Assembly: GCA_035559535.1 (NCBI GenBank) | Contig: DATMBG010000050.1 | Coordinates: forward strand, 1 to 64,000 | DNA length: 64,000 nt | DNA from: Candidatus Limnocylindrales bacterium | Lineage (GTDB): Bacteria; Moduliflexota; Moduliflexia; Moduliflexales; JAUQPW01 | Direction: 5' to 3' | The notes under the pieces: model-generated | Databases searched by the model: none | What the model saw: the letters and a program-made list of their open reading frames with translations, nothing else | Told to the model about the DNA's origin: nothing | Made by a program: the position numbers and the translations under genes | In this document: in pieces, positions 62,742 to 64,000 of the stretch | How positions within the stretch are numbered: position 1 is the stretch's first letter | How the letters are laid out: every line of letters begins with the position of its first letter

Positions 62742-64000
62742 ATGAATAAAAGACCCATGAATGTTTTCGTTTATTTACTCTTCTTCTTTTTTTTGGAAAT
62801 CAATTCCTGGGTTTCTGCCCAGGCCCTTCAGGATATCGTAAGATCTCCATCCAATCCCTCAAATACCGCTACACCCAATAAGGCCAAATTTGTCATTACC
62901 GATTTTTACTACCGGGATGACGAAGGGAAAAAAGTTCCCTTGGTCCTCTACTTGAAAGCCTTTGCAGTCCGGCTTAGACCCGGGGTTAAACCGGAGAGTT
63001 TCATGGGCCTTTATAAAGAGGATTCCAGAGTAGCAGGAATTACAGATCGACCGGATTTAAACCTTTTGATTGTGCAGGTCAAGAAAGAGATTCAATCCGA
63101 TCAGAATCTCTTAGATATCCTCAATGAAGTCAATACCAGTTCGTCCATGGTTCAATTTGCAACGCCTATTGTTCAAACTCAGGGAAAAACGCTGATATTG
63201 ACCGATGAGTTCACGGCCAGATTTAAATCCTTTGTTACTCCTGAAGAGATTAATGAATTTAATAAAAAACATCAACTGGAAAGACTCTCAGTAGAGAAAG
63301 AGAACAATAAGTACCAACTTTTTGTTTTACAACTGACCCCGGCTTCGGATAAAAATATTCTTCAGATGGTTCATACCTATGAAGAAAGTGATCTGGTTAA
63401 AAATGCGCGGCCCCGATTCCTCTCTCTTCCAAAACCCCTGGTTGTAAAGGCCTATTTAACCCCTTCGGTTGTTAATCCAGGAGATCCGGTCCTGTACCGG
63501 TTACAGATAATTCGAGACGAGAATGTCCAGATTGAAGAATCGCTTCTTTCGCCGGGTTCCATTAATCTCAAACCGGCTCATTTAGATGCCAAGGCGTTCA
63601 AAATCCTGGATGATCCTGGCAGCCCTTTGCCAGGAACTCAATCCGAATCACGGACCGAAGATAATCAGATCCTCACGACCAGGAATTATCGGCTGGTGTT
63701 TTATGCCCCCGGAGAATACGAAATTCCTTCTGTTAACATCCTTTATACGATTAAAAAAGAAGGATCTGATCAGGGGCCTGGAGAAACTCAAGAAATCCAG
63801 ACAGATCCCATACCGGTTAAAGTCGTCTCTCTACTTCCGGCAAACATGAAGGACATTAACGGTATTCCTTTAGAAGGGCCTTTAACAAACCTGCCGGAGA
63901 TATCTAAATTTTCTGCCTATCGTACCTTGTTGTTAGGATTTATACTCCTTATTTTTTCCCTGGTCGGCCTGTTCCTGCTGATCTACACCTGGACCAGACA
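62742..64000 (+). CDS. Exported BatD-like protein with two N-terminal subtilase-prodomain-like modules (3' partial)
   Basis: The frame is open to the end of the window (420 residues). It has a signal peptide (1-28), two modules at about 68-145 and 150-228 of the type that precede subtilisin-like proteases (KVPLVLYLKAFAVRLRPGV..., LTDEFTARFKSFVTPEEI...), a beta-rich region (230-365) with PSVVNPGDPVLYRLQI and YAPGEYEIPSV, like BatD, and a membrane helix at about 395-415. No protease domain is seen. The product would sit in the periplasm, anchored near its C-terminal end, downstream of MoxR and DUF58. Confidence 0.75.
   Translation, partial: MNKRPMNVFVYLLFFFFLEINSWVSAQALQDIVRSPSNPSNTATPNKAKFVITDFYYRDDEGKKVPLVLYLKAFAVRLRPGVKPESFMGLYKEDSRVAGITDRPDLNLLIVQVKKEIQSDQNLLDILNEVNTSSSMVQFATPIVQTQGKTLILTDEFTARFKSFVTPEEINEFNKKHQLERLSVEKENNKYQLFVLQLTPASDKNILQMVHTYEESDLVKNARPRFLSLPKPLVVKAYLTPSVVNPGDPVLYRLQIIRDENVQIEESLLSPGSINLKPAHLDAKAFKILDDPGSPLPGTQSESRTEDNQILTTRNYRLVFYAPGEYEIPSVNILYTIKKEGSDQGPGETQEIQTDPIPVKVVSLLPANMKDINGIPLEGPLTNLPEISKFSAYRTLLLGFILLIFSLVGLFLLIYTWTR

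Overview
The window comes from a diderm bacterium of roughly mid-40s percent GC (estimated by eye). Outer-membrane barrel proteins, a BatD-type periplasmic protein and the ffh/rpsP/rimM/trmD/rplS/rnhB order all indicate a Gram-negative-type cell. No 16S rRNA is present, so the phylum cannot be fixed. A tetrahydromethanopterin (H4MPT)-linked C1 operon points to a lineage with methylotrophic-type C1 metabolism.

Layout. (1) 1-12.1 kb, minus strand: one long run of formylmethanofuran dehydrogenase/formyltransferase genes (a small FwdD-like protein, FhcB, a DUF1097-like membrane protein, FhcA, FhcD, FhcC) and mch, followed by a hybrid sensor kinase, a RimK-type ligase and a ZnuCB metal transporter. 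The ZnuB reading frame runs without a stop into an outer-membrane protein that leaves the window. (2) 12.3-17.9 kb: glgA, a class III nucleotide cyclase, era, a small unknown gene and plsY. (3) 18-23.3 kb, minus strand: rnhB, rplS, a SPOUT RNA methyltransferase, trmD, rimM, a KH protein, rpsP and ffh. (4) 23.5-28 kb, plus strand: promoter and CIRCE operator, hrcA, grpE, dnaJ, a terminator and a membrane-anchored lytic transglycosylase. dnaK is not here. (5) 28-48 kb, plus strand: a cobalamin riboswitch with terminator, then an almost complete corrin operon (cobQ, cobB, a YVTN propeller, cobO, cobN, a fused ChlI/ChlD, cbiX, cbiC, cbiD, cbiET, cbiL, a cbiF-cbiG fusion, cobJ, cobA). A precorrin-6 reductase is not seen. 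(6) 48.2-52 kb: a cupredoxin and a Cyc2-like cytochrome-porin, divergent from an ECF sigma/anti-sigma pair. (7) 52-55.5 kb: eno, two small unknown proteins, an isoaspartyl peptidase and a small membrane protein. (8) 55.6-59.9 kb: a tryptophan operon (trpE, trpG, trpS) behind a Trp-rich leader peptide and an attenuator, then a histidine phosphatase. (9) 60.6-64 kb: MoxR, DUF58 and a BatD-like protein that begins with two subtilase-prodomain-like modules (partial).

How the parts fit. The C1 genes would interconvert formyl-H4MPT, formylmethanofuran and possibly CO2 or formate. The RimK-type ligase could glutamylate the pterin or methanofuran cofactor. The B12 operon is placed under cobalamin feedback. 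Several families of short tandem-repeat hairpins sit at gene junctions, above all in the cobalamin region, and some have been absorbed in frame into coding sequence.
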